This document shows positions 1 to 9,249 of a stretch of 64,000 nt of DNA, in pieces. Made by a program: the position numbers and the translations under genes. The notes below the pieces were generated by a model that did no database searches, was not told the DNA's origin, and saw only the letters and a program-made list of their open reading frames with translations. Position 1 is the first letter of the stretch, and every line of letters starts with the position of its first letter. Source of the DNA: Cupriavidus basilensis (lineage in GTDB: Bacteria; Pseudomonadota; Gammaproteobacteria; Burkholderiales; Burkholderiaceae); assembly GCF_000832305.1 (NCBI RefSeq), contig NZ_CP010536.1:1302001-1366000 (forward strand), written 5' to 3'.

Positions 1-89
1 AGCGCCAGCAAGGCCAGCAGGCCGCAGGCGGCGGTAATCCGCAGTGGGCGGGCCAGTGAGCGGGAGTGCGGCTGTTTGCCGAGTGACAT
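1..89 (-). CDS. N-terminus of an exported or membrane-anchored protein (partial)
   Basis: Only the first 29 codons are inside the window; the gene continues off the left edge. An AGGAG ribosome-binding site sits about 7 bases before the ATG. The peptide begins with a basic stretch rich in Arg, Lys and His, then turns hydrophobic (ACGLLALLAL), which is what a signal peptide or membrane anchor looks like. It lies directly downstream of recN on the same strand, about 48 bases away. The family cannot be identified from this fragment. Confidence 0.6.
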   Translation of the reverse strand, partial: MSLGKQPHSRSLARPLRITAACGLLALLA

Positions 90-127
90 GGGGAAACTCC
101 TGAAAGGTTACGGGCCAGAGGCAGAGG

Positions 128-148
128 GCGCAGGCTGTCAGCCTGCGC
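128..148. other. Perfect inverted repeat over the recN stop codon
   Basis: Two perfectly complementary 10-base arms (GCGCAGGCTG and CAGCCTGCGC) are separated by one base and overlap the recN stop codon. No T-run follows on the minus strand, so it is not a classical intrinsic terminator. It could protect the recN 3' end or attenuate read-through into the next gene. Confidence 0.4.
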
Positions 149-1862
149 TGCGCCGCGAGCGGCGCGCCTCCCGGGCCGTGCCGGTGGTGCCGCGCAGGCC
201 TTGCGCGAGCATCTCCTCGGCGTGTTGCACCGTGGTCGCCGTCACGGTGGTCCCGCCCAGCATGCGTGCGGTTTCGACCACGCGGCCGGCGGCGTCGAGG
301 CCGCGGATGCGCGAGCGGGTGACCGAGCCTGTGCCGTCGCGCTGGCTGGTCTCCTTGCTGACCAGCAGGTGGGCGCCGGCCTGGGCCGCCACCTGCGGCA
401 GGTGGGTCACGCACAACACCTGGCGGGCGCGGCCGAGTTCCTGCAGGCGGCGGCCCACCACCTCGGCCACCGCGCCGCCGATGCCGGTGTCGACTTCGTC
501 GAAGATCAGGGTGGGGGTGGGCGCGGCCTCGCTGGTAATGACGGAAATCGCCAGGCTGATCCGGGCCAGCTCGCCGCCCGACGCCACTTTGGCCAAGGGG
601 CGCGCGCTGACGCCGGCATGGCCTGCCACCAGGAACTCGACTTGTTCCAGACCGTGGCTCTGCCCTTCGTCCAGCGGGTGCAGCGCCACCGCGAAACTGC
701 CGCCCGCCATGGACAGGCCCTGCATGGCATCCGTCACGGCGGCCGACAGGCTCTCGGCCGCCACCTTGCGGGCAGCGCCGAGATGCTGGGCGATGGTGAG
801 GTAGGCGGCGCGGGCCGCGGCCTCGCGCGCCATCGCCTTGTTCAGGTCCTGGGCGGACTGGAGATCGTCCAGTTGCTGGCGGCGCGCCATCAGTTCGTCC
901 GGCAACTGCTCCGGCGGCATCCGGTACTTGCGCGCGGTGGTGTGCAGCGCCTGCATGCGCGCCTCCACCACCTGCAAGCGTTCGGGGTCCAGGTCGATCC
1001 GGTCGACGTAGCGGTTGAGCGAGTGCGCGGCCTCCTCGACTTGGACCAGCGCCGGGTCCAGCGCCGCCAGTACGTCGCCCAGCGCGGGGTCGACGTCAGC
1101 CATCTGCCGCAGGCGCTGCACCACGCTGTTCAGCCCGGACAGCACCGAGCCATCGGCCTCGGACAGCGCCTCGAGCGCGGCGCGGCTGCCCTCGATCAGC
1201 CCGGCGGCATGCGACAGCCGGTTGTATTCGGCCTGGATGTCTTCCCATTCGCCAGGTTGCGGCGCCAGCTTCTCGAGCTCGCCGACCTGCCATTCGAGCC
1301 GCTCGCGTTCCAGCTGCATCTCGCGCGAGCGGTGCTCGACGGTTTCGCGCTGGCGCACGCACGCACGCCACGAGCGCCAGGCTTCGGCCACCGCGCCGGC
1401 CTGCGCGGTGAGGCCGGCATGGGCATCGAGCAGCAAGCGCTGGGCATCCGGGCGCAGCAGTAGCTGATGGGCATGCTGGCCGTGGATATCGACCAGGCGG
1501 TCGCCGATGTCGCGCAACTGGCCCAGCGTGGCGGCGGCGCCATTGATAAAGGCCTTGCCGCGCCCGCTGGCGTCGACCGTGCGGCGCAGCAGCACCGTGC
1601 CTTCGTCGCCAGTGAGATCGTGTTCGGCCAGCCAGGCGTCGAGCCCGGCCGGGGTGGAAAAGGTGGCGCTGATGCTGGCCCGGGAGGCGCCTTCGCGGAC
1701 CACGCCGGCGTCGGCGCGCTCACCCAGCACCAGCGCCAGCGCATCGATCAGGATCGACTTGCCGGCGCCGGTCTCGCCGGTGAAGACGGTGAAGCCCGGG
1801 GAGAAGTCGAGGTCGAGGGTATCGACAATGACGAAATCGCGGATGGACAGGCTGCGCAGCAT
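138..1862 (-). CDS. recN: DNA repair protein RecN
   Basis: This encodes a 574-residue SMC-like ATPase of double-strand-break repair, working with RecA on broken DNA ends. The N-terminus carries the Walker A motif GETGAGKS near residue 30. A central coiled-coil region rich in Glu, Arg and Leu follows, and the C-terminal half has the ABC signature region (KVASGGELARI) and Walker B (TLIFDEVDTGIGG). The length fits the family (about 550-575). It is the second gene of a leftward nadK-recN unit, with a 72-base gap. I saw no CTGT-N8-ACAG LexA box in that gap, and no strong ribosome-binding site before the ATG. Confidence 0.96.
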   Translation of the reverse strand: MLRSLSIRDFVIVDTLDLDFSPGFTVFTGETGAGKSILIDALALVLGERADAGVVREGASRASISATFSTPAGLDAWLAEHDLTGDEGTVLLRRTVDASGRGKAFINGAAATLGQLRDIGDRLVDIHGQHAHQLLLRPDAQRLLLDAHAGLTAQAGAVAEAWRSWRACVRQRETVEHRSREMQLERERLEWQVGELEKLAPQPGEWEDIQAEYNRLSHAAGLIEGSRAALEALSEADGSVLSGLNSVVQRLRQMADVDPALGDVLAALDPALVQVEEAAHSLNRYVDRIDLDPERLQVVEARMQALHTTARKYRMPPEQLPDELMARRQQLDDLQSAQDLNKAMAREAAARAAYLTIAQHLGAARKVAAESLSAAVTDAMQGLSMAGGSFAVALHPLDEGQSHGLEQVEFLVAGHAGVSARPLAKVASGGELARISLAISVITSEAAPTPTLIFDEVDTGIGGAVAEVVGRRLQELGRARQVLCVTHLPQVAAQAGAHLLVSKETSQRDGTGSVTRSRIRGLDAAGRVVETARMLGGTTVTATTVQHAEEMLAQGLRGTTGTAREARRSRRSAG

Positions 1863-1934
1863 CGTGGTCGACGGGTCGGGGCTGGGTGATGTCAGGGGAC
1901 GGATCTGGTCCGGATCGGTGCGGGCCGGGGCGGA

Positions 1935-2852
1935 TCAGAGCCGGTTGTCTTCGCTCGGGTACTCATGCCAGTGCAGCTTCTTGCGCAGCGTGGCGTAATA
2001 GTTGTAGCCGATCGGGTGCAGCAGGTTGACGGTCTTGGCCGAGCGCCGCACCACGATGCGGTCGCCGGGCAGGAGCGAGGTCAGCGACTGCATGTCGAAG
2101 TTCACGCTGGCGTCACGCGCCGTGGCGACCTCGATCGACACTTCGGCGTCGTGCGGCAGCACGATCGGGCGGTTGGACAGCGCATGCGGGGCAATCGGCA
2201 CCAGCACCAGGCCCGACAGGGTCGGGTGCAGGATCGGGCCGCCTGCCGACAGCGCATAGGCGGTCGAGCCGGTCGGCGTGGAGACGATCAGGCCATCGGA
2301 GCGCTGGTTGTACATGAAGTGGCCGTCCACCGACACCGCCAGCTCGACCATGCCTGAAATGCCGGAACGGTTGACCACGACGTCGTTAAAGGCCAGCGCG
2401 GAGAAGATCACACCATCGTCGCGCACCACCTTGGACTCCAGCAGCATGCGGGTCTCGGACTCGTAGCGGCCCGCCAGCATGTCGGGCAGCACCGAATGCA
2501 CGTCCTGCAACGGGATATCGGTCATGAAGCCAAGGCGCCCGTGGTTCACGCCGATCAGCGGCACCGGGTAGCCGGCCAGCTGGCGCGCCAGGCCCAGCAG
2601 GGTGCCGTCGCCGCCGAGCACCACCGCCACATCGGCATGCTTGCCGATCTCGTCGGGCGCCAGCGCCGGATAGTCGGTCAGCCCGGTGGCCAGGGCAGTG
2701 TCTCGCTCGAACACCACATCCTGGCCGTTCCTGAGGATACAGGCGGCCAGCTCTTCCAGCGGGCCCTCGATGCCGGCTGTGGCGTACCTGCCGATCAGGG
2801 CGACGGTGCGAAATGGGGCGCGCGCGGCGCCGGGCTTGGGGAGCGAAGACAT
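1935..2852 (-). CDS. nadK: NAD kinase
   Basis: This 305-residue enzyme phosphorylates NAD with ATP to give NADP in the cytoplasm. The nucleotide-binding GGDGT motif is at residues 80-84 and is followed by the conserved NHGRLGF segment. The C-terminal half carries the conserved [16 protein letters not shown] loop. A much longer open frame exists upstream, but the start at 2852 (MSSLPKPG) matches the family length and leaves the divergent hrcA intact. It is transcribed away from hrcA across a 114-base gap and probably shares a transcript with recN. Confidence 0.95.
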   Translation of the reverse strand: MSSLPKPGAARAPFRTVALIGRYATAGIEGPLEELAACILRNGQDVVFERDTALATGLTDYPALAPDEIGKHADVAVVLGGDGTLLGLARQLAGYPVPLIGVNHGRLGFMTDIPLQDVHSVLPDMLAGRYESETRMLLESKVVRDDGVIFSALAFNDVVVNRSGISGMVELAVSVDGHFMYNQRSDGLIVSTPTGSTAYALSAGGPILHPTLSGLVLVPIAPHALSNRPIVLPHDAEVSIEVATARDASVNFDMQSLTSLLPGDRIVVRRSAKTVNLLHPIGYNYYATLRKKLHWHEYPSEDNRL

Positions 2853-2966
2853 GCCGGGATTAGACCATACCGCCGTGACCATTGTCAGCAGGAGGGCGCT
2901 CGGCGCCGGGCCGGATCGGCGATGAGCCGCCCGAATAGTGAAAACTTGCGTAAAATCAGGAGCATC

Positions 2967-4004
2967 ATGGATGAACGTGCGAAAACGCTTCTCAAAACCC
3001 TCATCGAGCGCTACATCGCCGAGGGGCAGCCCGTGGGCTCGCGGACCTTGTCGAAGTACTCGGGTCTCGACCTGTCTCCGGCCACCATCCGCAATGTGAT
3101 GTCCGACCTGGAGGAAATGGGGTTCATTGCCAGCCCGCATACCTCGGCCGGGCGTATCCCCACGCCGCGCGGCTACCGGCTGTTCGTGGACACCATGCTG
3201 ACCGCCCAGCCCCTGGATGGCGCGCTCAACCTGGCCGAGCTGACCGGCAAGATCCGGGGCCAGCTGCACGGCCAGCAGCTCGGGCCGCAGCGGATGATCA
3301 CGTCGGCGGCGCACACCTTGTCCAACCTGTCGCAGTTCGCCGGCGTGGTGATGACCCCCAGGCGCGCCCAGGCGTTCCGCCAGGTCGAATTCATGCGGCT
3401 TTCGGACAAGCGCATCCTGCTGATTATCGTTACCCCCGAGGGCGACGTGCAGAACCGCATCATCCAGACCGAGCTGCCGTATTCCCCGTCGCAACTGGTC
3501 GAAGCCGCCAATTTCATCAACTCGCACTTTGCCGGCATGAGCTTTGACAATGTGCGCGACCACCTGCGCGGCGAGCTGCAGGCGCTGCGCATGGATATGT
3601 CGCAGCTGATGCAGGCCGCAGTGGAGGCGGGGAGCAATGCCATGGCCGAGGGGGAAGACGACCACGTCTTCATCTCGGGCGAGCGCAAGCTGCTGGAGGT
3701 GGAAGACCTGTCCTCCAGCATGGAAAAGCTGCGCCGCCTGTTCGACGTGTTCGAGCACAAGACCGGCCTGCTCAAGCTGCTCGATGTCTCCAGCCACGCC
3801 CAGGGCGTGCAGATCTTCATCGGCGGCGAGAGCAAGCTGGTGCCGCTCGAAGACATGGCGGTCATCACCGCGCCCTACGAAGTCGACGGCCAGATCGTCG
3901 GCACGCTCGGGGTGATCGGGCCGACCCGCATGGCCTACGAGCGGGTGATCCCGATCGTCGACATCACCGCGCGCCTGTTGTCCAGCGCGCTCAGCCAGAA
4001 CTAG
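2967..4004 (+). CDS. hrcA: Heat-inducible transcription repressor HrcA
   Basis: HrcA is a 345-residue repressor that binds the CIRCE operator of groESL and some dnaK operons. The N-terminal winged helix begins [17 protein letters not shown], and the segment [19 protein letters not shown] is the recognition helix region; the C-terminal part is the GAF-like HrcA domain. An AGGAG ribosome-binding site 4 bases before ATG 2967 fixes the start. It heads a rightward heat-shock-linked group (hemH, hslR, grpE). No CIRCE element (TTAGCACTC-N9-GAGTGCTAA) was found near hrcA or grpE, so its targets are elsewhere. Confidence 0.96.
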   Translation: MDERAKTLLKTLIERYIAEGQPVGSRTLSKYSGLDLSPATIRNVMSDLEEMGFIASPHTSAGRIPTPRGYRLFVDTMLTAQPLDGALNLAELTGKIRGQLHGQQLGPQRMITSAAHTLSNLSQFAGVVMTPRRAQAFRQVEFMRLSDKRILLIIVTPEGDVQNRIIQTELPYSPSQLVEAANFINSHFAGMSFDNVRDHLRGELQALRMDMSQLMQAAVEAGSNAMAEGEDDHVFISGERKLLEVEDLSSSMEKLRRLFDVFEHKTGLLKLLDVSSHAQGVQIFIGGESKLVPLEDMAVITAPYEVDGQIVGTLGVIGPTRMAYERVIPIVDITARLLSSALSQN

Positions 4005-4121
4005 TGTTGGCCCGGCCCGGTCTCACAAACTGCCTGTCCCTCCCCCTCATCCTGTAAGCTCGGCGAGACTTGGCGGTGCGCACGCCCTGTGCCCGCACCG
4101 CCCCGCCACACCGGAAATTAC

Positions 4122-5237
4122 ATGACGTTCACCCCTGAACCGGCCTACCAGCATGGCCAGGCGCCGCGCACGGCCATCCTGCTGATCAACCTTGGCACCC
4201 CGGATGCGCCAACGCCGAAGGCGGTCGGCAGCTACCTCAAGCAGTTCCTGTCCGACCCGCGCGTCGTGGAGATTCCACGCGCGGCGTGGCTGCCGCTGCT
4301 GTACGGCATCATCGTGCCACTGCGCTCGCGCGCCTCGGCGATGAAGTATGAGTCGATCTGGCTGCGGGAGGCGCATATGACGGGTTCCCCGCTGCTGGTG
4401 CACACCGAGCGCCAGGCTCACGCCTTGCAGCTGCTGCTGAACCAGCAAGGCCATGAGGTGACAGTGGCGTGCGCCATGCGGTACGGCAATCCGTCGATCG
4501 GCTCGGTGCTGGAAGCGCTGCGCCGCCAAGGGACCGAACGCATCCTGCTGCTGCCGCTGTATCCGCAATACTCCGGCACCACCACGGCGACGGGCTTCGA
4601 CGAGGTGTTCCGGGTGCTCAAGCAGTGGCGAAACCAGCCGGAGCTGCGGCTGGTCAAGCATTTCCACGACCATCCGGCCTATATTGCCGCCTTGCACCAG
4701 CAGGTGGGGGCATACTGGGCGCAGCATGGCACGCCGGATTTCGCGCGGGGCGACAAGCTGATCCTGTCGTTTCATGGCGTGCCGCGCCGCACGCTGGAGC
4801 TCGGCGATCCCTACCATTGCGAGTGCCTCAAGACCGGGCGCCTGCTGGGCGAGGCGCTGGGCTTGCAGCCCGGACAGTACCAGGTCACCTTTCAGTCGCG
4901 CTTTGGCAAGGCGGAATGGCTGCAGCCCTATACCGCGCCCACCCTGCGGGAGCTCGGCAAGGTCGGCACCGGCCGGGTAGACGTGTTCTGCCCGGGCTTT
5001 CCGGCTGATTGCCTGGAGACGCTGGAAGAGATCGCCATGGAAGGGCGCTCCGAGTTCCACGTGGCTGGCGGCAAGGTGTTCCACTACATTCCTTGCCTCA
5101 ACGATTCGGAAAGCTGGATTGCCGGGCTGGCGGAGATCGGCTTGCAGCACTTGCAGGGCTGGCCGCTGCGGCTGCCGCATCCGCATGAGCTGGAGGCCCG
5201 CCGCACGCACGCGCAGACGCGCGGCGCCGCAGCATGA
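4122..5237 (+). CDS. hemH: Ferrochelatase
   Basis: This 371-residue enzyme inserts ferrous iron into protoporphyrin IX in the last step of protoheme synthesis, at the cytoplasmic membrane face. The catalytic histidine lies in [13 protein letters not shown], and the conserved acidic metal path is visible in [18 protein letters not shown]. The N-terminal [14 protein letters not shown] is typical. An in-frame GTG at 4089 would add 11 residues, but the ATG at 4122 gives the usual length. It sits between hrcA and hslR, a common beta-proteobacterial order. Confidence 0.95.
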   Translation: MTFTPEPAYQHGQAPRTAILLINLGTPDAPTPKAVGSYLKQFLSDPRVVEIPRAAWLPLLYGIIVPLRSRASAMKYESIWLREAHMTGSPLLVHTERQAHALQLLLNQQGHEVTVACAMRYGNPSIGSVLEALRRQGTERILLLPLYPQYSGTTTATGFDEVFRVLKQWRNQPELRLVKHFHDHPAYIAALHQQVGAYWAQHGTPDFARGDKLILSFHGVPRRTLELGDPYHCECLKTGRLLGEALGLQPGQYQVTFQSRFGKAEWLQPYTAPTLRELGKVGTGRVDVFCPGFPADCLETLEEIAMEGRSEFHVAGGKVFHYIPCLNDSESWIAGLAEIGLQHLQGWPLRLPHPHELEARRTHAQTRGAAA

Positions 5238-5270
5238 GCGCGGCGCTGCCCAACGGATGGAGGTGACGAC

Positions 5271-5666
5271 ATGAGCGTATCTTTCGAGGCCGATGCCCGC
5301 CTGCGCATCGACAAATGGCTGTGGTGCGCGCGCTTCTTCAAGACGCGCTCGCTGGCTGCCGAGGCGGTGGACCGTGGCAAGGTGCAGGTCAACGGCCAGG
5401 CGTGCAAGAATTCGCGCGAGGTCAAGCCGGGCGACACCGTCGTCCTGGAGGCGCACCAGCAACGCTGGGAAGTCGTGGTGAAAGGGATTGCGGGCTTGCG
5501 CGGCCCGGCCGCGGTAGCCCAGACGCTTTATGCGGAAACCGAGGCCAGCGAGGCGCGCCGGCGGCAGGATGCCGAGAACCGGCGGCTTAACGTGGAACCT
5601 GCATCGCAGCTGCAGGGACGCCCGACCAAGCGCGATCGCCGCCAGATCGACGGCGTCAGGGGGTGA
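5271..5666 (+). CDS. hslR: S4-domain RNA-binding heat-shock protein HslR (Hsp15)
   Basis: This 131-residue protein of the Hsp15 family binds the 50S subunit carrying a stalled nascent chain, helping ribosome recycling after heat shock. The S4 domain is obvious (RIDKWLWCARFFKTRSLA, then VDRGKVQVNGQACKNSREVKPGD, residues about 12-58), followed by a basic tail. A GGAGGTGA ribosome-binding site precedes ATG 5271. It lies 33 bases after hemH and probably shares its transcript. Confidence 0.9.
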   Translation: MSVSFEADARLRIDKWLWCARFFKTRSLAAEAVDRGKVQVNGQACKNSREVKPGDTVVLEAHQQRWEVVVKGIAGLRGPAAVAQTLYAETEASEARRRQDAENRRLNVEPASQLQGRPTKRDRRQIDGVRG

Positions 5667-5707
5667 GGCGCAAGGCTGCCCAAGCAGTACGGACTCACCC
5701 GGCTGGG

Positions 5708-5863
5708 TCAGCGAACGTAGGGAATGATGTAGTGTTTGAATACCGCCTTGCCACTGCCGTATTCGGTGTCTCGCGGCGTGAGCGCGCCGGAGAGGCAGAT
5801 GAAGACTGTCATCACCGATAATGCGGCGAGAAGGAAGACCGTCAGAACAGGCAGCTTATGCAT
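5708..5863 (-). CDS. Predicted 51-residue single-span membrane protein
   Basis: The translation starts MHKLPVLTVFLLAALSVMTV and ends KAVFKHYIIPYVR. It has one hydrophobic span at about residues 5-27 and a short soluble tail. A plausible AAAGG ribosome-binding site lies about 6 bases before the ATG, and codon use is like the neighbours. It occupies the hslR-grpE gap on the opposite strand. I recognise no family. The clear membrane span and ribosome-binding site argue for a real small gene, but conservation would have to confirm it. Confidence 0.5.
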   Translation of the reverse strand: MHKLPVLTVFLLAALSVMTVFICLSGALTPRDTEYGSGKAVFKHYIIPYVR

Positions 5864-6033
5864 GGCTAACCTTTCGAGAGTGGCCCCACTTGAGTTGCAT
5901 CGTCGACCCCGTTATTTTTGTCATTTTTATACGGTTTCATCTTAGGGGGTGCGCTGCAGCAAAGCAATATGACCCCTATTTCCGTAGACCCCGCTTTGTA
6001 ACCTTGTGTTTCAGTGCACTGTCGCGGTGCGCT

Positions 6034-6061
6034 CTTGAAAATCCGGGGGCCTGCCACCAAC
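6034..6061 (+). promoter_or_regulatory. Candidate heat-shock (sigma-32) promoter of grpE
   Basis: CTTGAAA (6034-6040) is a perfect sigma-32 -35 element. Thirteen bases later, CCACCAAC only partly resembles the CCCCATNT -10. It lies about 75 bases before the grpE start. A second, weaker match (CTTGAGT-N11-CCCCGTTAT) begins at 5889. Confidence 0.35.
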
Positions 6062-6137
6062 TGCAGGCTATATTTGCCGATTGACCACCCGGCGGCCTGC
6101 GCCAGGCAGGCCGCGCCTTTGTTTTATACGGATCGAC

Positions 6138-6695
6138 ATGGAAGAACAGAAGCAGACGCCATCCACCACGCCGCCGCTCACGCCAGCCAGCGAGGAGCTG
6201 AACACCGCCCCGGCCGGCCAGGCCGATAACGCCGCCACCGTGGACGTGGCGGCCCAGTTGGCCGCGCTTGAAGCCAAGGCCAAGGAGAACTACGACATGT
6301 TCCTGCGGGCTACCGCGGAAGGCGAGAACATCCGCCGCCGTGCCCAGGAGGACGTCGCCAAGGCCCATAAATTTGCCATCGAGACCTTTGCCGACTACCT
6401 GCTGCCCGTGATGGACAGCCTGCAGGCGGCACTGGCCGACGGGTCGGGCGATATCGCCAAGCTGCGTGAAGGGGTCGAACTGACCGCCCGCCAGCTCGTC
6501 AGCGCCTTCGAGAAGGGCAAGATCGTAGAGCTGAACCCGGTTGGCGAGAAGTTCGACCCGCACCGTCACCAGGCCATTTCGATGGTGCCGGCGCCGCAGG
6601 AGCCGAACACCGTGGTCACGGTGCTGCAGCGCGGCTACACGATCGCTGATCGCGTGCTGCGCCCGGCGCTGGTCACGGTGTCCGCGCCCAAGTAA
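6138..6695 (+). CDS. grpE: Nucleotide exchange factor GrpE
   Basis: GrpE is the 185-residue co-chaperone that drives ADP release from DnaK. The N-terminal 45 residues are disordered and Gln/Pro/Thr rich. A long helical dimerisation region ([20 protein letters not shown] onward) follows, and the conserved C-terminal beta-domain motif [15 protein letters not shown] is present near residue 140. The start at 6138 (MEEQKQTP) gives the family length; an in-frame upstream ATG would add an atypical Arg/Pro-rich leader. dnaK and dnaJ, which usually follow in Burkholderiales, are not in this window. Confidence 0.95.
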   Translation: MEEQKQTPSTTPPLTPASEELNTAPAGQADNAATVDVAAQLAALEAKAKENYDMFLRATAEGENIRRRAQEDVAKAHKFAIETFADYLLPVMDSLQAALADGSGDIAKLREGVELTARQLVSAFEKGKIVELNPVGEKFDPHRHQAISMVPAPQEPNTVVTVLQRGYTIADRVLRPALVTVSAPK

Positions 6696-6737
6696 GCGCC
6701 ACCGCTTGGCGGTCCGCCCGGCGGGCTGGCACAAGCA

Positions 6738-6767
6738 ACGCCCGGTGCCGCTGGCCCGGGCGTTTTT
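6738..6767 (+). terminator. Intrinsic terminator after grpE
   Basis: A perfect 8-base stem (ACGCCCGG / CCGGGCGT) with a 10-base loop is followed by TTTTT. It sits 43 bases after the grpE stop and just before the thioredoxin-like gene, so that gene may be partly insulated from grpE. Confidence 0.75.
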
Positions 6768-6784
6768 CATTGCTGGAGACGTCT

Positions 6785-7225
6785 ATGTCCATCAAGCCAG
6801 ACAATGCCGCCATGCCCGGCACCACGGTGGATCCGGCGTCGCACCTCGACCATCGTGCCTTCGAAGTGTTCGGCATGCGCGAGGTGGACGGCGCCGGCAT
6901 TGATGACGCTATCGCCGCTGCCGGCGATGCGCTGGTCTGCGTGTTTTTCTGGGGCGTGGACTGCTTCAATTGCGAGATGGCCAAGAAAGCCATGCTGGCC
7001 GATCTAGACCCGGTGCGGGCGCTGGAACTGCACTGGCTGCACGCCAACGTCTATGCGCACCCCGATATGGGCAAGCGATTCGGCCTGCACGGCATTCCGG
7101 TCTTCATGTTCTTCCACAAGGGCAAGAAGCTGGGGCGGGCCACCGGCTGGCATGGGCAGGGCCAGTTTGCCGCGGCGGTGGCCAACGCACGGCTGAAGGC
7201 CAGCGGCAAGCCGCTGGCTGGTTAG
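6785..7225 (+). CDS. Thioredoxin-family protein
   Basis: This encodes a 146-residue protein with a thioredoxin fold. The segment ALVCVFFWGVDCFNCEMAKKAML carries a CxxC motif (Cys-Phe-Asn-Cys) after a beta-strand, and the cis-proline region GIPVFMFFHKGKKLG is present. There is no signal peptide, so it is cytoplasmic. The CFNC active site differs from the classical CGPC, so it may be a specialised reductase or chaperone-linked thioredoxin. A GGAG ribosome-binding site precedes ATG 6785. Related genes commonly lie between grpE and dnaK in Burkholderiales. Confidence 0.85.
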   Translation: MSIKPDNAAMPGTTVDPASHLDHRAFEVFGMREVDGAGIDDAIAAAGDALVCVFFWGVDCFNCEMAKKAMLADLDPVRALELHWLHANVYAHPDMGKRFGLHGIPVFMFFHKGKKLGRATGWHGQGQFAAAVANARLKASGKPLAG

Positions 7226-7238
7226 GCGCGTCGGCGCG

Positions 7239-8528
7239 TCAGCGTGCCAGCGCGTATCCCAGCCGGAATTGCCAAGGCAGCTTGCGGTTGTAGTCCAGCA
7301 AGCTCTCGCCATAGCCGATGAAATAGCCCGCCATCAGGTAACCCGCCGTGCCGGGGATCAGCCTGGCCAGCGGATACGTCACCGATGCGTCGACGCTGCC
7401 GTAATACTTCTGCGTGCCTTTGCGCAGGGTGGTGGCGAACTCCCATGCGTCCGGCTTGCCGTAGGCCAGTTTCAGGTCCATGTAGCCGCGATAGCGGGCA
7501 ATGTCAGAGTTGTCGTTCTTCTCGACGTAGTAGTACAGCTTGGGCGACACGCTCCAGTGCCAGTTGCTTATGTCCCCCAGGAAAAACGTGGGTTTGACGA
7601 ACACCGTATTGATGCTGCGCGACTGGGCGCCATCGCGGCCATTCGACTCATGCTCCAGGCCGGCCGCGAGCGAGAGCCGGCTGATCACGCGGTTCTGCAC
7701 GCCGGCATCCGACAGGTAATAGAACAGGCTCGGGCGGTAGTTGGTGTCGCGGAACGGCCGTGAGTCGCTCGACAGATCCCACAGGGAGAACTGCGTGTAG
7801 CCGAAGTACAGGTTCTCAAGCACGCCGTGCGAAGCCGGATTCTCGCCTTGGTAGATGCGGAACTTGAAGCTGAACTGGAACTTGGCGTTGGCCCCGCCAT
7901 GCGCCCCGACCAGGAAGTACATCGGGTCGTTGAAGGTCAGCCGGCCCTGGTCGCGCAGGTCCGCCGGGACGGGCGCCGCCTGGCTGGCGGCTGCTACGGG
8001 AATGACAGGCACGGTCGACACAGCAGTGGTGCTTCCTTCGGCGCTTGTGGCGGGTGCGGGGGGCGCCGCGACCTGGGCCGACCGCGGATCGTCGGCGCGC
8101 GGCGCGCGGTTGAGCGTGACCAGCACAGGCGCGGCGTCGATGTCCACGGGATCCAGTCGGACCACGCCGCGCAGGTTGGGCGGCAACGGCGCACTGTACT
8201 CGACGGTGCGGTGCTCGCCCTTGCGCAACTTGATCGTCGAGGGGGCCGCAGTGGCGCGCTGCATGCTGAGCCTGACAGGGGCCTGCAGATCGGCCGAAGC
8301 CGTGACGTCGATCGCCTGGGGGACCAGGAAGCTGCGGTTCGCGCCGTCAGCGCTCAGCAACAAGGTCAGGGTCAGGGGCTTGGTGCCGTCGACCACCTTC
8401 GGCGGTTGCAGCAACGCCACGGCGGCGTGGCTCGATAGCGGCCCGGCGGCCACGAGGGCGAGTGCCAGCAGGAGAGCGGGCGGCTTGGCCGTGGCGCGGC
8501 AGATCTCGGGCTTGAGCGTGCTGAGCAT
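7239..8528 (-). CDS. pldA: Outer-membrane phospholipase A
   Basis: This encodes a 429-residue calcium-dependent phospholipase of the outer membrane (OMPLA family), which hydrolyses phospholipids misplaced in the outer leaflet. A signal peptide is present (KPPALLLALALVAAGPLSSHA). Residues about 40-190 form an extra beta-rich and Pro/Ala-rich periplasmic region not found in the 289-residue E. coli enzyme. The C-terminal barrel contains EHESNGRDG, giving His293, Ser295 and Asn307 with the same spacing as E. coli His142/Ser144/Asn156. The protein ends in alternating aromatic strands (FRLGYALAR). The start at 8528 was chosen for the signal peptide. Confidence 0.9.
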   Translation of the reverse strand: MLSTLKPEICRATAKPPALLLALALVAAGPLSSHAAVALLQPPKVVDGTKPLTLTLLLSADGANRSFLVPQAIDVTASADLQAPVRLSMQRATAAPSTIKLRKGEHRTVEYSAPLPPNLRGVVRLDPVDIDAAPVLVTLNRAPRADDPRSAQVAAPPAPATSAEGSTTAVSTVPVIPVAAASQAAPVPADLRDQGRLTFNDPMYFLVGAHGGANAKFQFSFKFRIYQGENPASHGVLENLYFGYTQFSLWDLSSDSRPFRDTNYRPSLFYYLSDAGVQNRVISRLSLAAGLEHESNGRDGAQSRSINTVFVKPTFFLGDISNWHWSVSPKLYYYVEKNDNSDIARYRGYMDLKLAYGKPDAWEFATTLRKGTQKYYGSVDASVTYPLARLIPGTAGYLMAGYFIGYGESLLDYNRKLPWQFRLGYALAR

Positions 8529-8673
8529 GGGAGGCGGCAGCGCATCCTCGTGAAGAGGTGATGCGCACGCGGCAGGATATTGTGACGCGGCACAGCCTAT
8601 CACGTGCCTATCACGCCATGCGCCAGATTTTTGTGATGTTTTATACTCAACCAAGATGTGGTTGAGGCATTAC

Positions 8674-9105
8674 TTAACGGGTGGCGCGGCGCTGTATCGA
8701 GGCAATGTATTGCTCGCCATCCGGCGGCATGCCGGTGCGTTGCGCCTGCCAGAGCATTTCACCGAGGCACTCCATGACCTGATGCTGCGCTTCGTGCGGC
8801 GAATCCAAACGCTGCGCCAGGGATTCGTAGGCGCGGCGGATGCCTGGGGGCTGGTCGATGGAAACCTGCTCGGAAATCGACAGGTGCATGGCCAGGTGCA
8901 GGAACGGATTGGTCTGGCCGCCTTCAGGCGTGTAGTCCTGAGTTAGCGCGCCTTCCGTGTCGGTGAGCAGGCTGTGATACTCGGGATGCTCGCCGATCCA
9001 GTCGACGGCAATGACTTCGAGGGGGGTGAGGACGCTGCCTGCGCGTTGCTTCTGCCAGGCTTCACAGAAAAAACGGCGGACTTCTTCGCGGGAGGGATTG
9101 AACAT
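8674..9105 (-). CDS. DUF1841 family protein
   Basis: This encodes a 143-residue cytoplasmic protein with no membrane span. It opens MFNPSREEVRRFFCEAW, followed by a helical body with HPEYHSLL and the conserved NPFLHLAMHLSISEQ segment. It matches DUF1841, widespread in beta-proteobacteria and of unknown function. The His-rich helix resembles helical-bundle metal sites, but that is inference only. It is divergent from the EamA transporter gene and upstream of pldA on the same strand. Confidence 0.85.
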   Translation of the reverse strand: MFNPSREEVRRFFCEAWQKQRAGSVLTPLEVIAVDWIGEHPEYHSLLTDTEGALTQDYTPEGGQTNPFLHLAMHLSISEQVSIDQPPGIRRAYESLAQRLDSPHEAQHQVMECLGEMLWQAQRTGMPPDGEQYIASIQRRATR

Positions 9106-9249
9106 GATGGCGCTATTGTAAACGAGCTCTTCCACTGCTGCAGCGCAGCGCAAGCCGGCCTCCCGCAAGCTGACCGAATTGGCTTGCCAGCTACTAGAAT
9201 GCGGCGTTGCCTGGCGTCGCCGGGTCCATTTCCTGCCCAGCGCGCCACC

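Noticed and set aside
201..1463. 420-codon plus-strand open frame across recN
   Set aside because: Opposite strand of a convincing RecN; the product is His/Gln/Arg/Ala-rich without motifs.
4047..5462. 471-codon open frame antisense to hemH and hslR
   Set aside because: It covers two well-supported genes and shows the low-complexity composition of a reverse frame.
2853..6137. CIRCE element for HrcA near hrcA or grpE
   Set aside because: I looked for TTAGCACTC-N9-GAGTGCTAA and close variants in the hrcA and grpE upstream gaps and saw none.
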